DNA of 64,000 nt. Source: an uncultured Lachnospiraceae bacterium (lineage in GTDB: Bacteria; Bacillota; Clostridia; Lachnospirales; Lachnospiraceae). This document shows, piece by piece, positions 17,731 through 26,015 of this stretch. A model generated the notes under the pieces. That model saw only the letters and a program-made list of their open reading frames with translations. It searched no databases and had not been told where the DNA came from. The stretch is from NCBI GenBank assembly GCA_900550285.1, contig URRW01000004.1, positions 40,898 to 104,897 of the forward strand, in the 5' to 3' direction. Every line of letters begins with the position of its first letter. Within the stretch, counting starts at the first letter, position 1. The position numbers and the translations under genes were made by a program.

Positions 17731-17761
17731 GCGCGCCTTCCGAAAGGGGGCGCGCTTTTTA
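17731..17761 (+). terminator. Terminator after the lipoprotein gene
   Basis: GCGCGCC (17731-17737) pairs with GGCGCGC (17749-17755), followed by five T. Confidence 0.8.
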
Positions 17762-17809
17762 TATCGTGTGCTTTTTGTATCGTGCGCTTTTTGCATCGTG
17801 CACATTTTG
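17762..17809. repeat. Three tandem 16-base repeats
   Basis: Copies 17762-17777, 17778-17793 and 17794-17809: TATCGTGTGCTTTTTG, TATCGTGCGCTTTTTG and CATCGTGCACATTTTG. They lie directly after the terminator in non-coding sequence. No known element was recognised. Confidence 0.75.
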
Positions 17810-17949
17810 GAGGGCGCAGGCTCCGTTTTTTCGCCAAATGTTTTGCATACCGTCTTGACTTTGTGGATTTTTCCACTTAAAATACAGATTTAGTAATCAA
17901 AAACAAGAGCGCCGCACTGTGCGGCGCGCATCATACGAAGGATAGATCG

Positions 17950-18918
17950 ATGTACTGTGAGTGTGAGTATGCGGACGGACAGATCCCGCTGCTGTTTATC
18001 ATAAATCCTGCCGCCCATTCCGGAACGGGAATCCGGGTGTGGAAAGAGGCAGAGAAGGTTTTAAAGGAAAGAGGAATCCCCTATGAAGCGCATTTTTCCG
18101 AAAAGAAAGGGGAGGTAAAGGCTCTGGCGCACCATCTGACTGCCCTTTCAGAGCAGGAGGAGCGGTTTTTGATCGTGGCGGGAGGGGACGGGACCCTGAA
18201 TGAAGCGCTGCAGGGAATACAGGATTTTGAACAGATCCGGCTGGGCTATCTCCCGGCGGGTTCCAGCAATGATCTGGCGCGGGATCTTCAGATTTCGGGT
18301 ACGGCAAAGCAGCAGCTTGTCTGGCTTCTGGATCATGGAAAGGAGCGGCGCGTGGATCTTGGATGCCTGCACTGGATGGAAGGGGAAACGCTCCAAAAGC
18401 GGTATTTCGCGGTAAGCTGCGGGATCGGATACGATGCTGCGGTGTGTCAGGAGGCGCTGGATTCCCCGATCAAGGACAGGTTAAACCGCATTGGGCTCGG
18501 AAAGCTTTCCTATCTCGGGATCGGCTTAAAGCAGATGCTGACGCTGCGGTTCCAGAAGGCGTCGGTCCGGTTGGACGGCATTGAGGTGGTGCACGCATCA
18601 AGGCTTTTGTTCGCGGCGTCGATGATCCGCAGGTTTGAAGGCGGCGGATTCTGTTTCTGCCCGCAGGCGGACGATCAGGACGGGCTTTTGGATCTGTGTC
18701 TGGCAGACGGTGTGCCCAGATGGAAATTCCCGTTTATCATCCCGTTTGCGCTGAAAGGAAAGCACTACCGTTTTAAGGGCGTAACGCCGTACCGGGCGGA
18801 GCGCATCGAGATCCATATGAGTTCCCCTGCGTGGGTGCAGACAGACGGGGAGATCCCGGGAAAACTGTCGCGCATTACCGTGACGGCGGAAAAACAAAAG
18901 CTGCGCCTTGTATGCTGA
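17950..18918 (+). CDS. Diacylglycerol kinase-like lipid kinase (DgkB/YegS/BmrU family)
   Basis: A 322-residue cytoplasmic or membrane-associated kinase with the DAGK catalytic domain: LLFIINPAAHSGTG, the nucleotide-binding GGDGTLNEALQG near residue 80 and LPAGSSNDLARDL near residue 100. The C-terminal half carries the second family domain (FCFCPQADDQDGLLDLCLADG). It probably phosphorylates diacylglycerol or a related lipid. Followed after 27 bases by a PAP2 phosphatase-like gene, suggesting linked lipid turnover. Confidence 0.88.
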   Translation: MYCECEYADGQIPLLFIINPAAHSGTGIRVWKEAEKVLKERGIPYEAHFSEKKGEVKALAHHLTALSEQEERFLIVAGGDGTLNEALQGIQDFEQIRLGYLPAGSSNDLARDLQISGTAKQQLVWLLDHGKERRVDLGCLHWMEGETLQKRYFAVSCGIGYDAAVCQEALDSPIKDRLNRIGLGKLSYLGIGLKQMLTLRFQKASVRLDGIEVVHASRLLFAASMIRRFEGGGFCFCPQADDQDGLLDLCLADGVPRWKFPFIIPFALKGKHYRFKGVTPYRAERIEIHMSSPAWVQTDGEIPGKLSRITVTAEKQKLRLVC

Positions 18919-18945
18919 GGCAAAAGGATGGAAAGGAGTGGGCGG

Positions 18946-19614
18946 ATGAAGGAATTTTACGAAAAATATAAGCACGGCGTGCCGCTTGTGATCTTTGGGG
19001 CGGTATATCTTTTATGGTTTTATCTGCTGGAGCACAGAGGACCGGTGGATTATATGGTCGTCCATATGAATATTGACGATTATATCCCGTTCTGCGAGGC
19101 GTTTGTGGTTCCGTACCTGCTCTGGTTTTTATATGTGCCGGCTGTGGTGCTGTATTTGTTTTTTAAGGATAAGGACGGATATTATAACTGCGGGGTATTT
19201 TTGTGCACGGGGATGACCGTTTTTCTGATCCTGTCTACCTTTATCCCGAATATCCAGCACTTAAGGCTGCATACGATGCCAAGGGACAATATTTTTACGC
19301 AGATGATCGCAGCGCTGTGGCAGACGGATACGCCGACGAACCTTTTCCCGAGCATCCATGTATACAATTCCCTCGGGGCGCATTTTGCGGTAATGGCAAA
19401 CGAGAAGCTTTCGTCGAAAAAATGGATCCGCTTCGGTTCGCTTATTTTGTGCGTTTCGATCATCCTTTCCACCGTGCTGATCAAGCAGCATTCCATGTTT
19501 GATGTGCTGACGGCGTTTATCATGGCGGCGGTCATGTATGCGGCGGTATACAGCTGCAACGTGGTGTCGGTATACCGTTATCAGCTGGAAAAGCGCGCGC
19601 GCAGGCGGGCTTAA
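18946..19614 (+). CDS. PAP2 superfamily phosphatase/phosphotransferase, membrane
   Basis: A 222-residue protein with about six hydrophobic helices. The catalytic PAP2 pattern appears as FPSIHVYNS (C2, PSxH) and STVLIKQHSMFDV (C3, H-x3-D); the arrangement resembles the inositol-phosphorylceramide synthase-like PAP2_3 branch. It should hydrolyse or transfer a lipid phosphate at the membrane. ATG 18946 is chosen, 7 bases after AAAGGAG; an earlier ATG at 18928 has no ribosome site. Operon partner of the lipid kinase. Confidence 0.85.
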   Translation: MKEFYEKYKHGVPLVIFGAVYLLWFYLLEHRGPVDYMVVHMNIDDYIPFCEAFVVPYLLWFLYVPAVVLYLFFKDKDGYYNCGVFLCTGMTVFLILSTFIPNIQHLRLHTMPRDNIFTQMIAALWQTDTPTNLFPSIHVYNSLGAHFAVMANEKLSSKKWIRFGSLILCVSIILSTVLIKQHSMFDVLTAFIMAAVMYAAVYSCNVVSVYRYQLEKRARRRA

Positions 19615-19639
19615 AGCCGGATAGCAGAATAAAAACCGC

Positions 19640-19668
19640 TTGCGTATTTCGCAGGGCTATGCTAGAAT
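19640..19668 (+). promoter_or_regulatory. Promoter of the ACT-protein/aspartokinase operon
   Basis: TTGCGT at 19640-19645, a 17-base spacer and TAGAAT at 19663-19668 with an extended TGC before the -10. Confidence 0.65.
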
Positions 19669-19722
19669 ATCTCCCATCGACGCACATGTGTATGTGACAT
19701 AAATACAAAGAGGTAAGACAGA

Positions 19723-20166
19723 ATGGCAGAAGCGAATAAGTATTTTGTGGTGACAAAGAAGGCTGTCCCGGAAGTGCTTTTGAAAGTGGTGGAGGCAAAG
19801 CGGCTGCTGGAGTCCGGCAAAATGCCCACGATCCAGGACGCGGTGGACGCTGTGGGGATCAGCAGAAGTTCTTTTTATAAGTATAAAGACGACATTTTTC
19901 CGTTTCATGACAGCACGCAGGGAAAGACGCTGACCCTTTCTTTGCAGATCGAGGATGAGCCGGGGCTTCTCTCCGACGTGCTCCGCGTGATCGGCCAGTT
20001 CGGCGCAAATATCCTGACGATCCACCAGAGTATCCCGATCAACGGGGTGGCGGCGCTGAGCGTAAGCGTTCAGGTGCTTCAGAATACGAAGGATATTTCC
20101 CAGATGATCGACGCGATGGAAAAGCGCTCAGGCGTCCACTGCGTGAAGATTCTGGCGAAGGAATAA
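19723..20166 (+). CDS. ACT domain-containing protein, UPF0735 (PheB) family
   Basis: A 147-residue protein with a short N-terminal helical, possibly DNA-binding segment (PTIQDAVDAVGISRSSFYKY, residues 38-57) and a C-terminal ACT domain (LTLSLQIEDEPGLLSDVLRV onward) of the kind that binds amino acids. This is the UPF0735/PheB family, often near threonine or homoserine genes. It is 35 bases upstream of aspartokinase, so a role in sensing an aspartate-family amino acid is likely but unproved. Confidence 0.88.
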   Translation: MAEANKYFVVTKKAVPEVLLKVVEAKRLLESGKMPTIQDAVDAVGISRSSFYKYKDDIFPFHDSTQGKTLTLSLQIEDEPGLLSDVLRVIGQFGANILTIHQSIPINGVAALSVSVQVLQNTKDISQMIDAMEKRSGVHCVKILAKE

Positions 20167-20201
20167 GACAGCAAATAAGACAGGACAGGAGAAAACAGAC
20201 A

Positions 20202-21521
20202 ATGAGAAAAGTAGTGAAATTCGGCGGCAGTTCCCTTGCCAGCGCCCGTCAGTTTGAAAAGGTGGGCGCGATCGTCCGCGCAGAAAGCTCCAGAAGATAT
20301 GTAGTTCCCAGCGCGCCGGGAAAACGGCACAGCAAGGATACGAAGGTAACGGATATGCTGTATAACTGCTATGCGCTGGCTGCGGAGGATAAGGATTTTT
20401 CCCGCGAGCTGGGGCTGATCCGGGAGCGCTATGAAGAGATCATTGACGGTCTGTCCTTGAAGCTGTCGCTGGATCAGGAATTTGCGGTGATCGAGAAAAA
20501 TTTCAAGGCGCACGCCGGCAGGGATTATGCGGCGTCGCGGGGCGAATATTTAAACGGCATCGTGATGGCGGCGTATCTGGGCTTTGCCTTTGTGGACGCG
20601 GCAGAGGTCGTGTTTTTTAAAGAGGACGGGGAGTTTGACGCGCAGCGGACAAACGAGGTTTTGGGCGAACGGCTCAAAAACATGGAAAATGTGGTGATCC
20701 CCGGATTTTACGGGGCAAATCCCGACGGCTCGATCCGTACGTTTTCCAGAGGCGGCTCCGACATCACGGGTTCGATCGTGGCAAAGGCGGTGCATGCGGA
20801 CGTATATGAGAACTGGACGGATGTTTCGGGCTTTCTGATCGCGGATCCCAATATCATCCCGAATCCGGAGAAGATCGAGACGATCACCTACCGGGAGCTG
20901 AGGGAGCTTTCCTACATGGGCGCATCGGTGCTGCATGAGGAGTCGATCTTCCCGGTCAGAAGTGAAGGCATCCCGATCAATATCCGCAATACGAACGAGC
21001 CGGACAACAGCGGCACATGGATCGTGGAGAGCACCTGCCAGAAGCCGAAGTTTGTCATTACCGGCATTGCGGGAAAACGGGGCTTTTGCTCGGTCAATAT
21101 CGAAAAGGATATGATGAACTCGGAGATCGGGTTTGGAAGAAAGGTGCTGCAGGCGTTTGAGGACAACGGCATTTCCTTTGAGCATGTGCCCTCCGGCATC
21201 GATACGATGACCGTATTCGTCCATCAGGACGAGTTTATGGATAAGGAGCAGAACGTGGTTTCCGCCCTGCACCGGATCGCGGATCCGGATATGGTGGACA
21301 TCGAAGGAGACCTTGCGCTGATCGCGGTCGTGGGACGGGGCATGAAGTCCACGAGAGGAACGGCGGGGCGTATTTTTGCGGCGCTGGCACATGCCAACAT
21401 CAACGTCCGCATGATCGATCAGGGCTCCAGCGAGTTAAACATCATCATCGGCGTGCGGGACGAGGATTTCAATGCGGCGATCCGGGCGATCTACAATATG
21501 TTCGTGCTTGTCCAGCTTTAA
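20202..21521 (+). CDS. lysC: Aspartate kinase
   Basis: A 439-residue enzyme that phosphorylates aspartate, the first step to lysine, threonine and methionine. The start VVKFGGSSLASARQF, the substrate loop SAPGKRHSKDTKVTDML, FSRGGSDITGSIVAKA and ENWTDVSGFLIADP are aspartokinase hallmarks. Two C-terminal ACT domains (about 285-439: KPKFVITGIAGKRGF; DLALIAVVGRGMKSTRGTAG) indicate feedback control. It is a monofunctional form with no homoserine dehydrogenase fused. AGGAG precedes ATG 20202. Confidence 0.95.
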   Translation: MRKVVKFGGSSLASARQFEKVGAIVRAESSRRYVVPSAPGKRHSKDTKVTDMLYNCYALAAEDKDFSRELGLIRERYEEIIDGLSLKLSLDQEFAVIEKNFKAHAGRDYAASRGEYLNGIVMAAYLGFAFVDAAEVVFFKEDGEFDAQRTNEVLGERLKNMENVVIPGFYGANPDGSIRTFSRGGSDITGSIVAKAVHADVYENWTDVSGFLIADPNIIPNPEKIETITYRELRELSYMGASVLHEESIFPVRSEGIPINIRNTNEPDNSGTWIVESTCQKPKFVITGIAGKRGFCSVNIEKDMMNSEIGFGRKVLQAFEDNGISFEHVPSGIDTMTVFVHQDEFMDKEQNVVSALHRIADPDMVDIEGDLALIAVVGRGMKSTRGTAGRIFAALAHANINVRMIDQGSSELNIIIGVRDEDFNAAIRAIYNMFVLVQL

Positions 21522-21604
21522 ACGGGAGCTTGCTTTGCCGCAGGATAAAGAAGACAGGAAAGGCTTTGCAGGAAACGGCGCTCGATAGGGCTCGGCAGGA
21601 AGCG

Positions 21605-21644
21605 GCAGGAGAATTTTTTGAAACAGAAAATTTTCCTGCTTTTT
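21605..21644 (+). terminator. Terminator after lysC
   Basis: GCAGGAGAATTTT (21605-21617) pairs with AAAATTTTCCTGC (21627-21639) with one G-T pair, then five T. The rest of the gap 21522-21851 holds only the promoter listed next. Confidence 0.8.
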
Positions 21645-21758
21645 GCTTGCCGGGCGCAACTTTTTAGGGAAACGCTGCGTCTGTATAGGAGACGGGGGAA
21701 AGCGGGCTTAAAAATCCCGACATTAAAAAAATCTTAACTATTCTGACCGGAAAAAGTA

Positions 21759-21767
21759 TGCTATACT
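21759..21767 (+). promoter_or_regulatory. Extended -10 promoter of the MacB-type operon
   Basis: TGCTATACT (TGn plus TATACT); no good -35 is visible at the matching position. Confidence 0.5.
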
Positions 21768-21851
21768 GGTAAAAGTCAGATTTTCACGGTAAAAAGCAGG
21801 ACAGCACAGTTTTTTATCGCAGAAAGGATCATGAAAAGAAAGGAAGCAGGG

Positions 21852-22601
21852 ATGGCGGATACAAGAAAACCGGTCATACAGGTAAAGGATCTGTACAAAG
21901 TCTACCGGGTCGGGGATACGCGGGTGCGCGCCTTGAACGGCGTGGACTTTACCATATATAAGGGCGAGTTCTGTGCCATCGTGGGAACGTCCGGCTCCGG
22001 GAAATCCACGCTGCTTAATATGCTGGCGGGCTTGGAGAAGCCGACAAAGGGCGAGGTGGTTATCGCAGGCGAGCATATGGAGAACAAGACCGAGAACCAG
22101 CTGGTCAAGTTCAGGCGGGATCACATCGGATTTATTTTCCAGTCGTTTAACCTGATGCCGACGATGAACGCGGTGGAGAATGTGGCGCTGCCGCTGATGT
22201 TTCAGGGCGTGGGGAAGGAAGAGCGGACGAAGAAGGCTTCGGAGCTTTTGGATCTGGTAAAGCTTTCCAAATACAAAAAGCACAGGCCGACGCAGATGTC
22301 CGGCGGACAGCAGCAGCGCGTGGGCGTCGCGAGGGCGCTGGTCGTGGATCCGGAGATCATTTTTGCGGACGAACCCACCGGCAATCTGGATTCCAACACG
22401 TCGCGGGAAGTGATGGAGCTGATGCAGCAGGTTGTGCGGGAGAAGAACCAGACGCTTGTGATGGTAACGCACGACGACCATCTGGCAGGGTTTGCAGACC
22501 GGATTTTTCATATCATAGACGGAAAGATCGTTCAGATCGAAGAAAATACGCACCGGAACGGGACCGGTGGACAAAGGGATGAGGTAGGAAGCAATGAATA
22601 A
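21852..22601 (+). CDS. ABC transporter ATP-binding protein, MacB/LolD type
   Basis: A 249-residue ATPase of the FtsE/LolD/MacB group, which drives mechanotransmission rather than classic transport. Walker A is VGTSGSGKSTLLNMLAGLEK, signature MSGGQQQRVGVARAL, Walker B IIFADEPTGNLDSNTS, and H-loop VTHDDHLAGFADRIF. ATG 21852 has AAAGGA 7 bases upstream; ATG 21831 is only 2 bases from its AAAGGA. It overlaps the following surface-protein gene by 8 bases and works with the permease at 24314. Confidence 0.92.
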   Translation: MADTRKPVIQVKDLYKVYRVGDTRVRALNGVDFTIYKGEFCAIVGTSGSGKSTLLNMLAGLEKPTKGEVVIAGEHMENKTENQLVKFRRDHIGFIFQSFNLMPTMNAVENVALPLMFQGVGKEERTKKASELLDLVKLSKYKKHRPTQMSGGQQQRVGVARALVVDPEIIFADEPTGNLDSNTSREVMELMQQVVREKNQTLVMVTHDDHLAGFADRIFHIIDGKIVQIEENTHRNGTGGQRDEVGSNE

Positions 22602-24312
22602 ACTGGGAAAGAAACTGTTGGTATGCGGCATGGCGGCGCTGATGGCAGGCGCGTCATTTTATACGCCCATGACCGTGTACGCGGACGTAAGCGGCAACGA
22701 TGTGGAATACATTGACGACGATATGCGCTGGGAGGCGTCCGCAGAGCTGAAAAATTATAAGGAGAGCCTGATCAAGCGGGAGAATCCGGAGCAGTACATT
22801 ATCGACGAGCTGGACGACATCATGTACAGCGGACTGTATTATATCGCAAATTCCGAGAAGATGACGGAAAGCGAGATGTGGGATTATGTAGGCAAGGTAA
22901 AGGCGGAGATGGATTCTGCTATCGGCAAAAGCGGCGAGGTAACGACCACCTCCGAATTTCTGACGGTGGCAAACAACTGGGCGACGCCGACCGTTTCCTA
23001 CGGACAGACCGTAGACATCGTGCTTCCGCTGATCAATATGGGCGAGGAATGGCTGACAGACCTTCTGGTAGAGCCGGTTATTTCCAACGACGTCAAGGAA
23101 TGGCCCTTTAAGCCGGACAGCACCGGATATACGCAGAACTTCAACGAGATCCCGGGCTGCGCGACAAAGCTGTATGAGGAAGCGGTATTTAACCGCAGGG
23201 AGCTGACGTGGACCTTTACCGCAAGGGAGGACGTCCTGACCGGCTATTATCCGCTGAAATTTAAGGTGTGGTACAGCAAAGAGGGGATCCGCTGCAAGGA
23301 GCCTGTGGAGATCACCGTATACGTATACTGTCAGGGAAAGCCGGGCAGCGGCAGGATCGGCATGAGCGAGGAGACGAACGTATCCCAGCCGAGGATCATC
23401 GTAACAGGGTTTGAAACGGAGCCGAAGGAAGTTTACGCGGGCGATATTTTTACGCTGACCGTGCATGTGAAAAACACATCTCCGGATACGGCGGTAAACA
23501 ATGTGCTGTTTGACCTGCAGGCAGTGGAGGGCGGAACCGAGACGAGCACCGGGCAGATCACCAACAGCTACGCCTCTTTCCTGCCTACGTCCGGTTCCAG
23601 CTCGATTTATGTGGAGCGGATGGCGGCGGGCAGCAGCCAGGATTTAAAGATCGAGATGCAGGCGAAGGCAGACCTGTCCCAGAAACCCTATGTGGTAACG
23701 GTCAAGATGAAATATGACACGGATCTGAAGGCGGATCTGACCGACGAGGCAAAGGTTTCCATCCCGGTCAAGCAGGAGTCCAAATACGATACGAGCACGC
23801 CGGAGGTAAACCCGGCTTCGATCATGACAGGCGAGCAGTCCAACGTGATGTTCCAGATCTATAATACCGGTAAGACGACGCTTTATAACGTCCAGGTCAA
23901 ATTTGAGGCGGACAGCGTGGAAGGCGGAGATACATTCATCGGAAATCTGGAGCCGGGCGCGACCGGCAACGTGGACGCGATGGTAACCGGTAAGGCGGCT
24001 ACGATGGACGACGGGACGGTAAAAGCGGTCATTACCTATGAGGATGATGCGGGCAACCAGACGAGAGAAGAACTAAACGTCAACATCATGGTATCGGATA
24101 TGCCGATGGATGCCGGAATGGAAATGGAGCCGATGCTCCCGGAGGAACCGGAAGACGAGGGAATGGGAGCAGGGATGATCGCAGCCATTGCGGTCGGCGT
24201 GATCGCAGCGGCAGGCATCGCAGCGGCGCTGATCCTGAAACTGAGGAAAAAGAAAAAAGCGGCGAAGCTTCTGGCGGAAGATCTGATGGATCTGGATCAA
24301 AAGGACAGATAA
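22594..24312 (+). CDS. Secreted, membrane-anchored protein with CARDB/NEW3-like beta domains, in a MacB-type operon
   Basis: A 572-residue protein with a signal peptide (cleavage near YADVSG, residue 30), an N-terminal helical domain, several Ig-like beta domains of CARDB/NPCBM-associated style (PRIIVTGFETEPKEVYAGDI with TLTVHVKNTS near 265-290; NPASIMTGEQSNVMFQIYNT near 405-425), an acidic Met/Glu/Pro stretch and one C-terminal helix (GMIAAIAVGVIAAAGIAAAL) with a basic tail. It replaces the MacA-like adaptor expected beside a MacB permease, so it is probably the extracellular partner of this system. Function unknown. Confidence 0.75.
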   Translation: MNKLGKKLLVCGMAALMAGASFYTPMTVYADVSGNDVEYIDDDMRWEASAELKNYKESLIKRENPEQYIIDELDDIMYSGLYYIANSEKMTESEMWDYVGKVKAEMDSAIGKSGEVTTTSEFLTVANNWATPTVSYGQTVDIVLPLINMGEEWLTDLLVEPVISNDVKEWPFKPDSTGYTQNFNEIPGCATKLYEEAVFNRRELTWTFTAREDVLTGYYPLKFKVWYSKEGIRCKEPVEITVYVYCQGKPGSGRIGMSEETNVSQPRIIVTGFETEPKEVYAGDIFTLTVHVKNTSPDTAVNNVLFDLQAVEGGTETSTGQITNSYASFLPTSGSSSIYVERMAAGSSQDLKIEMQAKADLSQKPYVVTVKMKYDTDLKADLTDEAKVSIPVKQESKYDTSTPEVNPASIMTGEQSNVMFQIYNTGKTTLYNVQVKFEADSVEGGDTFIGNLEPGATGNVDAMVTGKAATMDDGTVKAVITYEDDAGNQTREELNVNIMVSDMPMDAGMEMEPMLPEEPEDEGMGAGMIAAIAVGVIAAAGIAAALILKLRKKKKAAKLLAEDLMDLDQKDR

Positions 24313-24313
24313 T

Positions 24314-25741
24314 ATGAAAATTTTTGATTTGCTGCGGATGAGCTCCGGCAGCCTGTGGAAAAGAAAAGTCCGCACGATCCTGACGGTGCTGGGCGTTGTG
24401 ATCGGAACGGCGTCCATCGTCGTGATGGTTTCGCTGGGCCTTGGCTTAAACCGCGCCACGATGGAAGAGATCGAGCAAAACGGCGGCCTGACGACGATAC
24501 AGGTGCGGGAAGGCAGAGGCGGCGATGGCGGCAGCATGATGGTCGGAGGAGGGATGGCGGTCTTTTCGACCGCATACACTTCGTCCGATTCCAAAGAAAA
24601 GGTAATGCGTCTGGATGACGCGGCGGTGGAGATGATTTCCGGCGTAGAGCATGTGGAGAACGTGATGCCGGAGCTGCAGATCAATATTGTGGCAAAATAC
24701 GGCTCGTATGTGAACGACTACATGACGATCCGCGGGCTTACGCCGGAAGGGATCGAAGCGCTCAACATCGAGGTTGGGGAAGGGCATCTTCCGCTGGATA
24801 GTAAGGAGCTGGAATTTTTTTACGGAAATAAGGCGGCGGCAGACTTTCATAACCCCAAAACGTATGAATACCCTTATTATGAAAAAGGGGAGCTGCCGGT
24901 GGATTTTATGAAGGATTCCGTATTTTTTATTTTCGACCAGAGCGCGTATTTTGAGACGCAGAACCAGTCCGGCGGCATGGGCGGACAGGGAGAAAACGGC
25001 GGAACAAAGACGAAGCCTCCGAAAAAATACCGGATCAAGACTGCCGGCGTGGAAAAAATGACCGGGGACGACGTGTGGAAAGATACCAATTACAGCGTAT
25101 ACTGCAATCTGGACGCCCTGATCACATCGTTAAAGCGGATGTTCCGCAACAAGCCGATCCCGGGACAGCCGACCACGGCGGGTGGAAAGCCATACAAAGA
25201 GATTTTTTACAGCGTCCTGAACGTAAATGTGGACGATATTGACAACGTGGTGGAGGTTCAGGAGCAGATCAAGGCGATGGGCTATGAGGTATACAGCAAT
25301 ATCGAATGGATTGAATCCACCCAGAAGCAGTATGCCAATATTCAGGCGATGCTGGGCGGGATCGGCGCGGTTTCCCTTCTGGTTGCGGCAATCGGCATTA
25401 CGAATACGATGATGATGTCGATCTATGAGCGGACGAAGGAAATCGGCGTTATGAAGGTATTGGGTTGCGACATGAGAAATATCCAGGGGATGTTTCTGGT
25501 GGAAGCGGCGTATATCGGATTTATCGGAGGCGTGATCGGACTGCTTTTAAGTTATGGGATTTCCGGGGTGATCAACCGGGTGGTGGCAGCCGGCGGTAAT
25601 ATGTCGGAGCTGTCCTATATCCCGCCGTGGCTTGCGGGGGCGGCGATCATATTTGCGGTCGTGATCGGCATGGTGGCGGGCTTCTTCCCGTCCAGAAGGG
25701 CGATGAAGCTAAGCCCGCTGGCGGCGATCCGGAATGAATGA
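24314..25741 (+). CDS. ABC transporter permease, MacB/FtsX type
   Basis: A 475-residue permease: N-terminal helix (KVRTILTVLGVVIGTASIVV), a long extracellular MacB periplasmic-core-like domain of about 300 residues, then three helices (ASLLVAAIGITNTMMMSIYE; YIGFIGGVIGLLLSYGISG; AAIIFAVVIGMVAGFFPSRR). Four-helix permeases of this kind couple cytoplasmic ATP use to work outside the membrane, such as export or release of peptides and lipids. It starts 1 base after the CARDB-like gene and ends before a strong terminator. Confidence 0.9.
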   Translation: MKIFDLLRMSSGSLWKRKVRTILTVLGVVIGTASIVVMVSLGLGLNRATMEEIEQNGGLTTIQVREGRGGDGGSMMVGGGMAVFSTAYTSSDSKEKVMRLDDAAVEMISGVEHVENVMPELQINIVAKYGSYVNDYMTIRGLTPEGIEALNIEVGEGHLPLDSKELEFFYGNKAAADFHNPKTYEYPYYEKGELPVDFMKDSVFFIFDQSAYFETQNQSGGMGGQGENGGTKTKPPKKYRIKTAGVEKMTGDDVWKDTNYSVYCNLDALITSLKRMFRNKPIPGQPTTAGGKPYKEIFYSVLNVNVDDIDNVVEVQEQIKAMGYEVYSNIEWIESTQKQYANIQAMLGGIGAVSLLVAAIGITNTMMMSIYERTKEIGVMKVLGCDMRNIQGMFLVEAAYIGFIGGVIGLLLSYGISGVINRVVAAGGNMSELSYIPPWLAGAAIIFAVVIGMVAGFFPSRRAMKLSPLAAIRNE

Positions 25742-25807
25742 CCGAAGGGCTTTATAAGGAAGGCGGTATAAATGGATCCTTCATGATGAGGTATCCGCCG
25801 GAAAGAT

Positions 25808-25855
25808 CAGGCTGGATGTCAGGCGCAGGAAAGCGCCTGATATTCAGCCTGTTTT
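25808..25855 (+). terminator. Terminator of the MacB-type operon
   Basis: CAGGCTG...CAGCCTG outer stem and TCAGGCGC...GCGCCTGA inner stem, followed by four T. Confidence 0.85.
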
Positions 25856-25980
25856 GAAATCAAACGAAAATAAATAGTCTGATAATTTAGAAAATAAAAT
25901 CACAATTATCTTATAAAATAATAAAAATATATAACAAAACAGATAAAATAGATAAATATTAAAAAATATCAGAAAATAGA

Positions 25981-26009
25981 TTGACAAAACGGGGGACGGC
26001 TTATATAAT
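25981..26009 (+). promoter_or_regulatory. Perfect consensus promoter of a candidate non-coding RNA
   Basis: TTGACA (25981-25986), 17-base spacer, TATAAT (26004-26009), preceded by about 120 bases of very AT-rich DNA that could act as an UP element. It is the only perfect two-box consensus noted in the window, implying strong constitutive transcription. Confidence 0.9.
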
Positions 26010-26015
26010 GAAGTT

